DNA of 35,980 bases, from positions 1-35,980 of the forward strand of contig CAUJKA010000466.1 of the NCBI GenBank assembly GCA_963204965.1. The letters run 5' to 3'. Below the pieces are notes generated by a model, which was not told the origin of the DNA, made no database searches, and saw only the letters and a program-made list of their open reading frames with translations. Shown one piece after another: positions 1 through 9,400 of this stretch (positions within the stretch are counted from its first letter, which is position 1; each line of letters opens with the position of its first letter). A program made the position numbers and the translations under genes. The stretch is from Planctomycetota bacterium. GTDB lineage: Bacteria > Planctomycetota > Planctomycetia > Pirellulales > Pirellulaceae.

Positions 1-2
1 TG

Positions 3-191
3 GAAGCCGTGCGTTCGTTCATCACGCTTCAACCCGCTTTGATTGACGCCAAGGGGCCTCACGGCTTCTCGCTTCATTTTCACGCTCAAGTCGGCGGGGA
101 TCGCTCGTCGGCCGTCCTAGACTACCTTCAGTCTGTCAAGAAAATCGAACTGCGACCCAATCCGTTTGCTAAGCCCAAGGCTAAGGAATAA
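3..191 (+). CDS. C-terminal end of an unidentified protein (5' end outside window)
   Basis: The reading frame is open from the left edge of the window and ends at TAA 189-191, so only the last 62 or so residues of the gene are present. An in-frame GTG at 9 exists but has no ribosome-binding site, and a protein running in from upstream is more likely. The visible piece contains a Gly/His-rich stretch (HGFSLHFHAQVGGD), then a short amphipathic segment (VLDYLQSVKK) and a basic, proline-containing tail (NPFAKPKAKE). I do not recognise the family. The next gene starts 135 bases downstream, with a perfect 11-bp hairpin between them. Confidence 0.5.
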   Translation, partial: EAVRSFITLQPALIDAKGPHGFSLHFHAQVGGDRSSAVLDYLQSVKKIELRPNPFAKPKAKE

Positions 192-260
192 CTTCTAAGG
201 AATAGCAGCAGAAGCTAGCAAAATGGTTTTTGCAATTCGGCACGTTTACTAGCTGCATTC

Positions 261-293
261 TCGTCGGACTAGGTGTAAGATTTAGTCCGACGA
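261..293. promoter_or_regulatory. Perfect 11-bp inverted repeat upstream of the UvrC-like gene
   Basis: TCGTCGGACTA at 261-271 pairs perfectly with TAGTCCGACGA at 283-293 across an 11-base loop. There is no T-run directly after it, so it is not a textbook terminator. It lies 33 bases before the start codon at 327, so it could end the upstream transcript, protect an mRNA end, or be an operator for the downstream DNA-repair-like gene. Confidence 0.5.
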
Positions 294-326
294 ACGGTTT
301 GGTCAGAGCATTGGAGGCGCTGAAGC

Positions 327-1535
327 ATGGATGCGATTCTATCAGAGAGCAAGTTTCGAGACTTTGGCGCCGATCTTCTCTATCCCTTCCAACGCACCGG
401 ACTGTGCTGTGTGGATGGCGAAACTCCCGAACAACTGCGAGATCAAGTCCGTCGTTTTGTGCCTCGCACTCCCGGCGTGTATGGTATGGTCGACATGCTG
501 GGACGCTTGATCTACGTTGGCAAATCCAAACTGCTGCGCAATCGATTGTTGAGCTACTTTCTGCCGGGCAATGAAGAGGACAAGTCAGGAAGAATTGTTC
601 AATCAACGGTCTCACTGGTTTGGGAGACTCAACCCAGTGAGTTCGCCGCGCTGATTCGCGAACAGTCTCTCATTCGCCAGTTTCTTCCACGCTTCAATGT
701 GCAAGGCATTCCGCGTCGTCAACAATCGATCTTTGTCTGCTTGGGCAAGTCGCCCGCCGAACAATTTTATGTCGCTCGTCGTAGCGATCCGACAGCGCTA
801 TATTCGCTTGGACCTATCCAAGGAGCGGGGCGAGCCAATCGAGCTGTCGAAGTTTTGAACCGCTACTATCGACTCCGCGATTGTTCAAGTAAGCAACCTT
901 GTAGCTTCTCGGAACAACTGCAGTTATTCGAAATTGAACTTCGACCGGGTTGCATTCGCTTGGAGATTGGTTCCTGTCTTGGGCCATGTATCTCAGCCTG
1001 TTCTCGTAGCGAATATGATCGGCATGTTCAACGTGCGATGGCTTTCCTGTCAGGCCAAGACGATTCGATTGTCGATGATCTGGAGACGTCGATGTATCAA
1101 CTGGCTCTATCGCGCCAGTTTGAGCAAGCCGCCCGAGTCCGAGAAGACATGCGGTCCGTGAAATGGTTGAGCAATCGAGCTGCGGATGTTGCCAACGCTC
1201 GCCAGCGTTACACATTTATCTATCCCGTCGAGGATGTCTCGCGGCCCGAACGGAGTGTCTGGTACCTAATTCGCCGAGGAGTTGTAGAAGGTGCGATTGC
1301 AGCGCCAAAAACGCAGGCTCAAGTTCAAGAAACTCGCGAGCTTCTACAGCAATGGTGGACGCATCCCGACCTGGTTGGATCGCAGTTTATGCCTCGACCG
1401 GAAACGCTAGCCCTTGTGGCGAGCTGGTTCCGCAATCAGCGCGGCGAACTCAAGCAGACCTTCAGCTTGACCAAGGACGGACAGTTTTCCAGCCAAAGCC
1501 TGCAAAAGCTAGGCGGAAGAGTTTGCGCATCTTAG
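327..1535 (+). CDS. UvrC/Cho-like GIY-YIG nuclease lacking the C-terminal RNase H half
   Basis: This 402-residue protein resembles the N-terminal half of UvrC, the nucleotide excision repair nuclease. A GIY-YIG domain spans about residues 45-125: PGVY at 49-52, YVGK at 63-66, and Glu112 in the position of the metal-binding glutamate, followed by the typical PRFNV. Four cysteines at 186, 209, 217 and 221 (RDC, RPGC, GSC, GPC) match the iron-sulfur cluster ligands of UvrC. A UVR-like helical pair follows at about 250-283. The remaining ~115 residues do not look like the RNase H-like domain or the helix-hairpin-helix tail, so it is longer than Cho but shorter than UvrC (about 600). GGAGG nine bases before ATG 327 supports the start. 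By analogy with Cho it may make an alternative 3' incision at damaged DNA, which is inference. A separate full-length uvrC is expected elsewhere in the genome. Confidence 0.85.
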   Translation: MDAILSESKFRDFGADLLYPFQRTGLCCVDGETPEQLRDQVRRFVPRTPGVYGMVDMLGRLIYVGKSKLLRNRLLSYFLPGNEEDKSGRIVQSTVSLVWETQPSEFAALIREQSLIRQFLPRFNVQGIPRRQQSIFVCLGKSPAEQFYVARRSDPTALYSLGPIQGAGRANRAVEVLNRYYRLRDCSSKQPCSFSEQLQLFEIELRPGCIRLEIGSCLGPCISACSRSEYDRHVQRAMAFLSGQDDSIVDDLETSMYQLALSRQFEQAARVREDMRSVKWLSNRAADVANARQRYTFIYPVEDVSRPERSVWYLIRRGVVEGAIAAPKTQAQVQETRELLQQWWTHPDLVGSQFMPRPETLALVASWFRNQRGELKQTFSLTKDGQFSSQSLQKLGGRVCAS

Positions 1536-1676
1536 CCTTTCCGAACCAAGCTTGCTCGGCTTGAGTCTCTGCGTGGAAAGTCGTTGTCGCGTGGCTATTG
1601 CACGTGCCGATTCTAACAATTGAGTTGGTGCCCCAGTTTGTGGCAATTTCACGTTTGTTACGGAATCTTTCGCAAG

Positions 1677-4343
1677 ATGACACGAGAACGTAGTTACAGA
1701 GGCTGGGTGGCAGCTATTTCAATCGCCACTTTTCTCTCGATCACCCTGGTCGTAGCCGAACGCTACTATGGACTGTCGAGCGAAAACTTTATGGCCTTGG
1801 CACAACGCGTGACTTCGCAGTTGTCGGGCTCGGGGCAAGGCATCGTTTTAGAGGTCGACGCGGAACTGATAGGTACGAGTCCCGTCTCTCCGAGTCACTC
1901 GACCGGGTTGCAGCGTCGTGACGATAGTCCAAACGACGCAGTGAATTTACTACGTCGTCCGCCTGAATTGGCCTCAACGGCCTTTCTCCGCGAGCCGCTA
2001 TCGTCCGAAGATTTTGTCAGCCTTCCTTTGACGCAGCAAAGTAGCACGCTGGTTTCATTGATGGAGAACATGGACAGCGCACTGGCGAGTCCTATGAACG
2101 TCGTGAGCGCTAAGACCGTTATCGCCGACGAAGTCGCTGGGGACCTACGTAGTCAGCGCTTTGAAAGCCTGCGTTCGCCAACCGAGATCGTTGGCAAGAT
2201 GCCCACGCCTTCGCAACTGTTCGTCGAACTCGACGCACTTCGCTTTGGATCGCGTGGTGCTCCTGCAACCGCAGAAAGCCAACCGAGTCAAATGCCTCGC
2301 TATGTGACTGCGCCAGTCATTGATTCAGCAAGCATAGCCGGGGTTGAACAGTGGATCGCACAAATCGAATCCAAAGTAAACACGCTTGTTCAAGAAGTTG
2401 GTTTAGAGAATCCATCTAGCCAAGCTCTGTTGACTGAACTTTCCCAATTGAGCGATCAAGGGCGTGTCTTCGGCGAGCAGCTCAAGGATCACGAGTGGGC
2501 CGCTTCGATCATTCGTACAAGTTACTCGCTACAACGACGCATCGCTGTTTGGTCTGCCATCCAAGCCAGCCTAGATGGAATGAGTATTGCTTTAGCTGCG
2601 CCCAGTACTCGCGATCAAGTGTCTAAGGCAGAATTGGCTGCGGTAGTGAACGAGGTTGATGCCTTCCTCAAGACAGGTAGCGACGCCGATGGATGGAGAA
2701 AGTACCTATTAATCGATGACCTGAAGAAGTGGACTAGCGCTCCTCAAGAGCAATGGCGCACAGGTAATCAACTTGCCCGAAGCTTCCTCTCTCGCGTCTA
2801 TTGGGCTCGTCTGGACGGGCGACAAAAGGAGTTGCTTCAGCAAGAATCGATCAATCGACTGTCCGAATACTTGGCAAGCTGGGGACGTGATCCAGTAGAC
2901 TATCGCCACTTGTTGATGAGCCTCGAGCAGATTGAACAGAATTCATCCTCGCGATTAGTACACACCGTCGCTGATACGATTCAAGTCTTGCGCAATGCTG
3001 AGACTGCACCGCAAAAGCAATTGGCTGAAGTCCTCAACACACACTACCGTAACGCAAACTTGCGATTGACCGTTTCGCAGAGCTTGATTGAACGCTTCCT
3101 GCCAGAAAGCCAAGTCGAAATGCGTCCCGTGCGGCAACGCATCCTCGGCGCTGACACCGCAGGCGACAGCGCTGTCCATACTCAATTGGCTGTGAAGTTC
3201 CATCCCGATGCTCAAGCTTGGAACGTAGAGCTTGGAGTTCGTGGTGAAGTCGTCAGTTCAACGCAAAGTAGCAAAGGTCCAGCCACTTTCCACAATTCAG
3301 GAACGGCAATGGTCAACAGCAGTCGCTTCTTGACCATGAGCCCATTGGGATATCGTTTGTCATCGCAACCCGCTCAAGTCAGCTCGACCGATCAGTTGGA
3401 GAAGATGAGCACTGACTTTGATGGATTGCCCGTCGTTGGTGATTTTGTACGTTTGGTTGTTCGCGAACAGTTCAATCAAAAGCGTGGCTTAGCGCGTCGC
3501 ATTACCGAACGCATCATTGCCCGAGAGACCGATGCAGAAATCGATCGCAAGTTGAGCGAGAGCCTGCAGAAGGCCGAGCACGATTTCAGCGAGCGAATTC
3601 TCGGACCATTGCAACGATTGACGTTGGATCCTATGGTTGTTTCGATGAGCACTTCCGAGGATCGCTTAGCCATTCGATACCGTTTGGCTGGTGAAGAGCA
3701 ACTGAGTGCCTTCACACCTCGACCTCGCGCGCCATCGGAAAGTCTCACTAGTTTTCAATTGCACCAGTCGGTCATTAACAACACGATCGACCGCATGGGT
3801 TTGACGGGCAAGGATTGGCGATTGAAAGAGCTCTACCAAAGCTTGGGGCAAGTCTTCCAAGCTCAGTGGGCTCCACCCGAAGACATTCCTGATGACATCA
3901 CAGTTCGTTTCGCAGATCATCGACCGATCACAGTTGAGATGGTCGATGGCAAGTTGCGATTACAACTTCGCATCGCCAACTTCCATCGCGAAGAAGGCGT
4001 GAACATCAGTAACTTCGTCGTTACTTCGACCTACATTCCAATCGCTGATGGACTGAATGCGGGGCTTGTCCATGATCCAGATGGAACGATCGAAATTCAA
4101 GCCAAGCACTTGCCGATTCGCGATCGATTGGCCTTACGAGTCATCTTCTCGAAGGTGTTCGTTAGCAAGCCTGAGATTCCGCTGATTTCGGATCAGTGGA
4201 GCAAGGACGAGCGAGCGAAGGGCTTGGCCGTATCGCAACTAGAGATTCGCGATGGCTGGCTAGCCGTAGCCATCTCGGAAGCCACCAGCCCGCTCGCCGC
4301 AGAAGTTGCCGAACGCGCTCGAAATGCCAAGAACATTAGGTAG
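1677..4343 (+). CDS. Large membrane-anchored protein of unknown function
   Basis: I do not recognise this 888-residue protein. ATG 1677 is chosen because it gives a positively charged N-terminus (MTRERSYRGW) followed at once by one hydrophobic segment, residues 10-26 (WVAAISIATFLSITLVV), which looks like a signal anchor. An earlier TTG at 1620 would add 19 residues without membrane logic. No clear ribosome-binding site precedes either start. The rest looks soluble, probably periplasmic, and mixes helical stretches (about 220-480, rich in Gln, Leu and Glu) with a C-terminal half of alternating strands. No catalytic motif or cysteine cluster stands out. The gene stands alone: 141 bases after the UvrC-like gene and 489 before the efflux operon. 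Its size, single anchor and lack of known motifs are common among planctomycete envelope proteins. Confidence 0.7.
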   Translation: MTRERSYRGWVAAISIATFLSITLVVAERYYGLSSENFMALAQRVTSQLSGSGQGIVLEVDAELIGTSPVSPSHSTGLQRRDDSPNDAVNLLRRPPELASTAFLREPLSSEDFVSLPLTQQSSTLVSLMENMDSALASPMNVVSAKTVIADEVAGDLRSQRFESLRSPTEIVGKMPTPSQLFVELDALRFGSRGAPATAESQPSQMPRYVTAPVIDSASIAGVEQWIAQIESKVNTLVQEVGLENPSSQALLTELSQLSDQGRVFGEQLKDHEWAASIIRTSYSLQRRIAVWSAIQASLDGMSIALAAPSTRDQVSKAELAAVVNEVDAFLKTGSDADGWRKYLLIDDLKKWTSAPQEQWRTGNQLARSFLSRVYWARLDGRQKELLQQESINRLSEYLASWGRDPVDYRHLLMSLEQIEQNSSSRLVHTVADTIQVLRNAETAPQKQLAEVLNTHYRNANLRLTVSQSLIERFLPESQVEMRPVRQRILGADTAGDSAVHTQLAVKFHPDAQAWNVELGVRGEVVSSTQSSKGPATFHNSGTAMVNSSRFLTMSPLGYRLSSQPAQVSSTDQLEKMSTDFDGLPVVGDFVRLVVREQFNQKRGLARRITERIIARETDAEIDRKLSESLQKAEHDFSERILGPLQRLTLDPMVVSMSTSEDRLAIRYRLAGEEQLSAFTPRPRAPSESLTSFQLHQSVINNTIDRMGLTGKDWRLKELYQSLGQVFQAQWAPPEDIPDDITVRFADHRPITVEMVDGKLRLQLRIANFHREEGVNISNFVVTSTYIPIADGLNAGLVHDPDGTIEIQAKHLPIRDRLALRVIFSKVFVSKPEIPLISDQWSKDERAKGLAVSQLEIRDGWLAVAISEATSPLAAEVAERARNAKNIR

Positions 4344-4358
4344 TTCAAACTCGTGGTA

Positions 4359-4383
4359 GGTCAAACTCCTGCCGGGTTTGACC
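4359..4383. terminator. Short hairpin after the 888-residue gene, possible terminator
   Basis: GGTCAAAC at 4359-4366 pairs with GTTTGACC at 4376-4383, 16 bases after the stop codon at 4343. The stem is perfect over 8 bp but no T-run follows, so it may stabilise the 3' end rather than terminate by itself. Confidence 0.4.
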
Positions 4384-4480
4384 AGAGTGGACCGATGCGA
4401 GGTGTTGAACTGTGAAGAGTTGAAGCACCATACTTCGGTCGTACTTTAGCATCTAGTTTGACTTCTGTGGTACGTTGATT

Positions 4481-4576
4481 GAACTCTCCCGCGCGCAGAC
4501 TTTACCGTTTAGCGATTGACCTAATTCGCGGGAGAGTCGCGTGGCGAGTAATGCGAGCCATAAGCGGTGAGGGTAA
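4481..4576 (+). repeat. Dispersed palindrome-bearing repeat, family A, copy 1
   Basis: A 96-base element that recurs in inverted orientation at 20727-20824. It contains the inverted pair CTCTCCCGCG (4484-4493) and CGCGGGAGAG (4527-4536), with a conserved flank GCGAGCCATAAGCGGTGAGG to its right. No ORF of note lies in it. It sits in the 489-base gap between two unrelated genes. Apart from this element and the hairpin at 4359-4383, I see nothing firm in 4344-4832; the promoter of the efflux operon must lie somewhere in 4580-4830 but I could not pick it with confidence. Confidence 0.8.
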
Positions 4577-4832
4577 AAATGGGCTCGTCGACGCTTGAGT
4601 CTTCGACCCCTACTAGGATTGCGTTTTTGCAATAAATCGCTGTCTTATGGTGATTCAAAACACCGCAGGGTTCTGGCGTACTTTCTGGTCTGCTTCGCTG
4701 CCTCCCGCCTCCACTTTCCGTTGATCTAAGATCATTAGGAGAAAATCAGTTTCTTGAATAGACTGGTGGGGCTATTTCTGCTCGCCTAAACTGCTTGATT
4801 TAGGCCAATGCCTCTCTACCCCGGAACTTGTT

Positions 4833-6452
4833 GTGAATCAAACTTCGAAACTTCCCCAGACAATCCTTTTTGGAGTGCTGATACCTGTCGGAATGCTTGC
4901 CGTTGGATTTGGTGCCTTTGTGGTCATGGGTAAGCAACTGCCCAAACAAGCGGCAGTCGAAGGCAAGGATACAATCACCAAGCTTCGGAAACTGCCGATT
5001 GTCGCAGTGGGTCAGATCGAAAGCTCGGCGGCACTGGCTTCTTTGGACGTGGCTGTTTCTGGAACAGTCGTTCCCTACCGCCAGATTAATCTTGCCGCTG
5101 AAATTGCAGGTCTGGTTCGAATCAAGAGTGACAACTGTCAAATTGGACGCTACGTCAACAAAGGCGATATTCTCTTCGAACTGGACTCGACCGATACCGA
5201 GCTCGAGATTGAACGCTTGGAGGCGCTGAAAGAGACTGAACTCGCTCAACAACGAGAACTGGACCAGGAGATTTCCAACGCTAAGAAATCGCTTGAGCTG
5301 GCTGAAGAAGAATTGGCTCTCAACGAAAAGGAACTGAAGCGATTGGGTTCGTTGGCTAAGGGGTTCGCTAGCGAGAACGAGCTCGATCAATCGCGACGAC
5401 AACGAGTCACCAGCGCCAATGCGCGGCTGACGATTCAGAACCAACTGCAGATGATGGAGACGAAACGCTCGCGACTGAAGCTGGCAGAGCGACTGGCAGA
5501 GGCTCAGTTACAACAAGCGCGAGTCAACCTAGAACGTACTACGGTGGCTTCGCCCATCGACGGCGTCATCGTGACTGAAAGTGTTCAAGCCGATTCGTTC
5601 GTTCAACGCGGAGCAACACTGTGCGTGATTGAAGATACACAGCGAGTCGAAGTCAGTTGTAATCTTCGTAGCGATCAACTGCTGTTAGTCTTGGAGCAAC
5701 GACTTGCCGCGAACAACTCAACTGGCGCTTTGCCGGTGGTCCAAGGGTCGAACTATGAACTTCCCAATACTCCAGTGACCGTATCGTATCGAGTCGCTGG
5801 ACGTGAAGAGATAAGCTATCAGTGGAAAGGCCATCTCAGTCGTTACGAGGGTGTCGGACTGGACTCGCAAAGTCGAACTGTTCCCGTTCGAGTGCGTGTT
5901 GACAATCCACAAGAAGCGATTCGCAATGGAGAAACCGCTAAACTTCAAGGCCCTGGCGGTATAGCCGCTTTGGTTCGAGGCATGTTCGTTGAATGCCAGA
6001 TCCACACGTCAACACCTCGCGATACCGTGCTGATTCCTAAGCTCGGCTTGAAGCCTGGTAATCAGGTCTGGAAGTTTGTTCGCGATGATGCGCTGGTGGC
6101 CAGCGAGGAGAGCGATCCTGAAACTGCCGCGACTGCTTCAGATGGTTCGAAGGGTGAAAGCGGAGATGCTAAAGGTGAGGCGAAAAAAGCAACTAAGAAC
6201 CTTCAGCTAAGTATTAACCCAGACGAATGGACTGCTGGTCGTGTGGAAGTCATTTCCAACGTCAAGGTCCTAAGCCTAATTCAACATGGACCAAAGCGAG
6301 AGGATTACTGGGTGGTCGAAGCCAAAGAGGGACTCACTAGTGGCGACAGCTTGATCGTTTCGCCGCTGGCCAACATCGCGGGAGACGGTTCAGATCTCGT
6401 GCGTTATCAATCGACTCTACCAGCCAAAGTCGCTGCGGGAAACAAGGAGTAG
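4833..6452 (+). CDS. RND efflux periplasmic adaptor (membrane fusion protein, HlyD/AcrA type)
   Basis: The 539-residue product is the periplasmic adaptor that links an inner-membrane RND pump to an outer-membrane channel. One N-terminal hydrophobic segment (about 10-31) anchors or exports it. The lipoyl-like half-motif is at about 85-125 (INLAAEIAGLV...VNKGDILFELD). A long charged coiled coil at about 125-230 follows, and the second lipoyl half and beta-barrel are marked by TTVASPIDGVIV near 240. It is longer than AcrA (about 400), mainly through an acidic/lysine-rich low-complexity insert near 425-460 before the membrane-proximal domain. The start is GTG 4833 with only a weak ribosome-binding site, and no in-frame ATG would keep the whole signal segment. 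The pump gene follows after 3 bases, so the pair is one operon. Confidence 0.9.
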   Translation: MNQTSKLPQTILFGVLIPVGMLAVGFGAFVVMGKQLPKQAAVEGKDTITKLRKLPIVAVGQIESSAALASLDVAVSGTVVPYRQINLAAEIAGLVRIKSDNCQIGRYVNKGDILFELDSTDTELEIERLEALKETELAQQRELDQEISNAKKSLELAEEELALNEKELKRLGSLAKGFASENELDQSRRQRVTSANARLTIQNQLQMMETKRSRLKLAERLAEAQLQQARVNLERTTVASPIDGVIVTESVQADSFVQRGATLCVIEDTQRVEVSCNLRSDQLLLVLEQRLAANNSTGALPVVQGSNYELPNTPVTVSYRVAGREEISYQWKGHLSRYEGVGLDSQSRTVPVRVRVDNPQEAIRNGETAKLQGPGGIAALVRGMFVECQIHTSTPRDTVLIPKLGLKPGNQVWKFVRDDALVASEESDPETAATASDGSKGESGDAKGEAKKATKNLQLSINPDEWTAGRVEVISNVKVLSLIQHGPKREDYWVVEAKEGLTSGDSLIVSPLANIAGDGSDLVRYQSTLPAKVAAGNKE

Positions 6453-6455
6453 GTC

Positions 6456-9400
6456 ATGCAGAGTATCATACGTTGGTCTGTCAAAAACCTCTCGGGAATC
6501 AACTTCCTGCTTTTCATCTTGGTCGTAGCGGGCATCTACTCCTTTTTTGCCATGCGCCGAGAGACCTTTCCAGAATTTCAACTGGAAGTCGTCATGGTGA
6601 CTGTGCCTTATCCCGGCGCAACTCCCGATGAAGTGGAAAGTGGAATTTGCCAAAAGGTCGAAGAATCGGTTCAGTCGATTTCCGGCATCAAGCGCATTAC
6701 CAGTATTTGCCGCGAAGGCGGCGGTTATACGCTCGCCGAACTTCAGACGGGCGTAGATCCACAGCGGGCGCTTTCCGAGATTCGCTCGGCCGTAGATCGT
6801 ATCTCTGTCTTCTTTCCTGAGCGCAGTGAAAAGTCGACGGTTGAACAGATCACCTTCCGACTTCCCGCAATCCGAGTGGCTGTGATTGGCCCTGAGGATA
6901 ACACTACCGACGGACAGTTTAAGCTTCGTTCCTACGCTGAGAACGTTCGCGAACGACTGATCGAACTGCCTTCAGTATCTCAAGCGAACATTTTAAACGC
7001 GAAGCCCTATCAGATTGACGTTGAGATCGACGAAGACACGCTGCGAAAGCATGGTCTGACTCTTTCTACAATCGCCAACATTCTTCGACGAGAAAACATC
7101 GAACTGCCGAGCGGACAGCTCAAAAGCGACGGCCAAGAGATTCTGCTTCGAGGCAAAAACAAGCGTGACGTGGGCGAAGAGATCGCTAAGTTGCCTGTTC
7201 TGACTCAGCCCAATGGTGTGGTCCTTACCGTTGGCGATGTTGGAAAGGTCAAAGATGAATTTGACGACATCAGCGCCATTAGCGAAGTCAACGGACAATC
7301 GGCAATTGTGATCGAAATCTCGCGAGCTAGCAGTGAAGATTTGCTCGACATTTCAGATCAAGTGACCAAGTTTGTTGCCGACGCTACTCCGCCACGCGGC
7401 TACGATCTGCGGGTCTGGGGTGACGAGAGTGTCGACGTCCGCGACCGAATTCGCATGCTTCGATCCAATGGTCTTCAAGGCGGTATCATCGTTTTCTTGC
7501 TCCTGGCTATTTTCCTGGATTTCCGAATTGCCTTCTGGGTTGCCATGGGTATTCCCATCGCCCTGACCGGGGCTGCCCTCGTATTGTTCGCGACTGGTCA
7601 GACGCTGAACATGCTTTCGATGTTTGCCTTTTTGATGGCAGTGGGAATTGTAGTCGACGACGGGATTGTGATTGGCGAGAATATTCACGCTCACCGATTG
7701 ATGGGCAAAGGTATGCTGCAAGCGGCCATCGACGGTGGTTCGGAAGTAATCGGCAGCGTTTACTCTAGCGTAGCCACAACTATCGTAGCCTTCTTGCCTC
7801 TATATTTCGTTTCTGGTGTGATGGGCAAGTTCATCGCAGTCATGCCAACTGCAATTGTCGCGATGCTTCTTTTCTCTCTTGCTGAATGTACCTTTGCACT
7901 TCCAGGACACTTGAGTCACGAACATGGTGAGCCACGAACGCTGATACAACGAATTGCTGCAGGTTGGAAGCATATCATCGATCTGCTTGCCATGCCTTTT
8001 GCTTGGGTTGGTAAGTATGCTGGAGGAGCGCTGGATTGGTTTGCACAAAACGTCTACCCACCCATGCTTCGAATCACGTTGAACTACCCCACGGTTCCAA
8101 TCGCCGCTGGCATTATGGCAATCGCCATCGCAGTTGGCTTGGTTCGATCCGGCGCGGTGCCCTTCGAATTCTTCCCCGCAACCGACGGAAAGACCATTGT
8201 CGGTCAAGTCATTTTCCCAGATGGAACACCTGAGTCCGTCACGATCGAAGCTGCTCGACGAATGGAGAGTGCCGTCCGTCAGGTGAGTGAACGCATCGCC
8301 TTGGAAGAAGACACTCTGAAGATTAATAAGACTCCCGAGCCTACCAATGTCGGTGAGACTCGCGGCCCTGTTCGCTTAACATTCTTGCAGATTGGCTCAG
8401 CCACCAGCGGTGGCGGTGCTGCCGCCGAGCGTCTGAGCGGCTCGCACGTCGGCCAAGTGCAAGTCGAAATTCACGACGCCACACTCCGCAATCGCACCAG
8501 CGACGAAATCATCAACATGTGGCGCGAAGAGGCTGGTGTGTTTCCCGGCGCGGAACGTGTTTCCTATCGCTCGGCCAACATTGGCCCCGGTGGAAAGCCG
8601 CTTGAGTTCAAGATCCTCGCTCCGCGTGAAGACGCCAAAGCACTCGAAGAAGCGGTTGAAGCCGCTAAGCTCGCGCTCAAGCAGTTCGCCGGCGTCTACG
8701 ACATTCAAGACGACAACGCGGCTGGCAAGATTGAGTTCCAGTTCGCCATTAAAGAAAGTGCCAAGTCACTTGGAATCACAGTCACCGATCTCGCGGAAAC
8801 TGTTCGGAACACCTACTACGGCGCAGAAGTCATGCGACTACAGCGTGGGCGACATGAAGTTAAATTCATGGTTCGTTACCCAGTCGAGCAAAGACGATCG
8901 TTGGCTGACTTCCAAGAGATTCGCGTCCGTGGAAGCGATAACATCGAACGACCGATTACTGAAGTCGCTGATATCACAATCGCTCGCGGCTACTCTGAGA
9001 TTAATCGCGTCAATCAAATGCGTTCGGTCACGGTAACTGCGGATCTGGATACAGCAATCGCCAATGCCGATGTTGTAGCGAAAAGCCTCAAAGCTTCATT
9101 GGTGCCCGACTTGCTCGAAAAATTCCCAGCTCTACGATTTTCATGGGAAGGGCAGCAGAAAGAAACGGCTGAATCATTCGGCAGTTTGGCTATTGGATTC
9201 CTGTTGGCGATGGCCTGCATGTATCTCTTGCTGGTCTTCGAGTTCAATTCGTACTTGCAGCCGTTGATCGTCTTAGCCATCGTGCCGTTTGGAATTGTCG
9301 GCGCGATCTATGGACACGCCTTGCAAGGCTTGCCACTCACGCTCTTCAGTATGTTCGGCATGGTCACTCTCGCAGGCGTGGTCGTGAACGACTCGATCGT

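Noticed and set aside
8536..9036. 166-codon frame in the efflux pump
   Set aside because: It is an out-of-frame shadow of the clearly coding RND frame, with Ser/Arg-rich non-biological composition.
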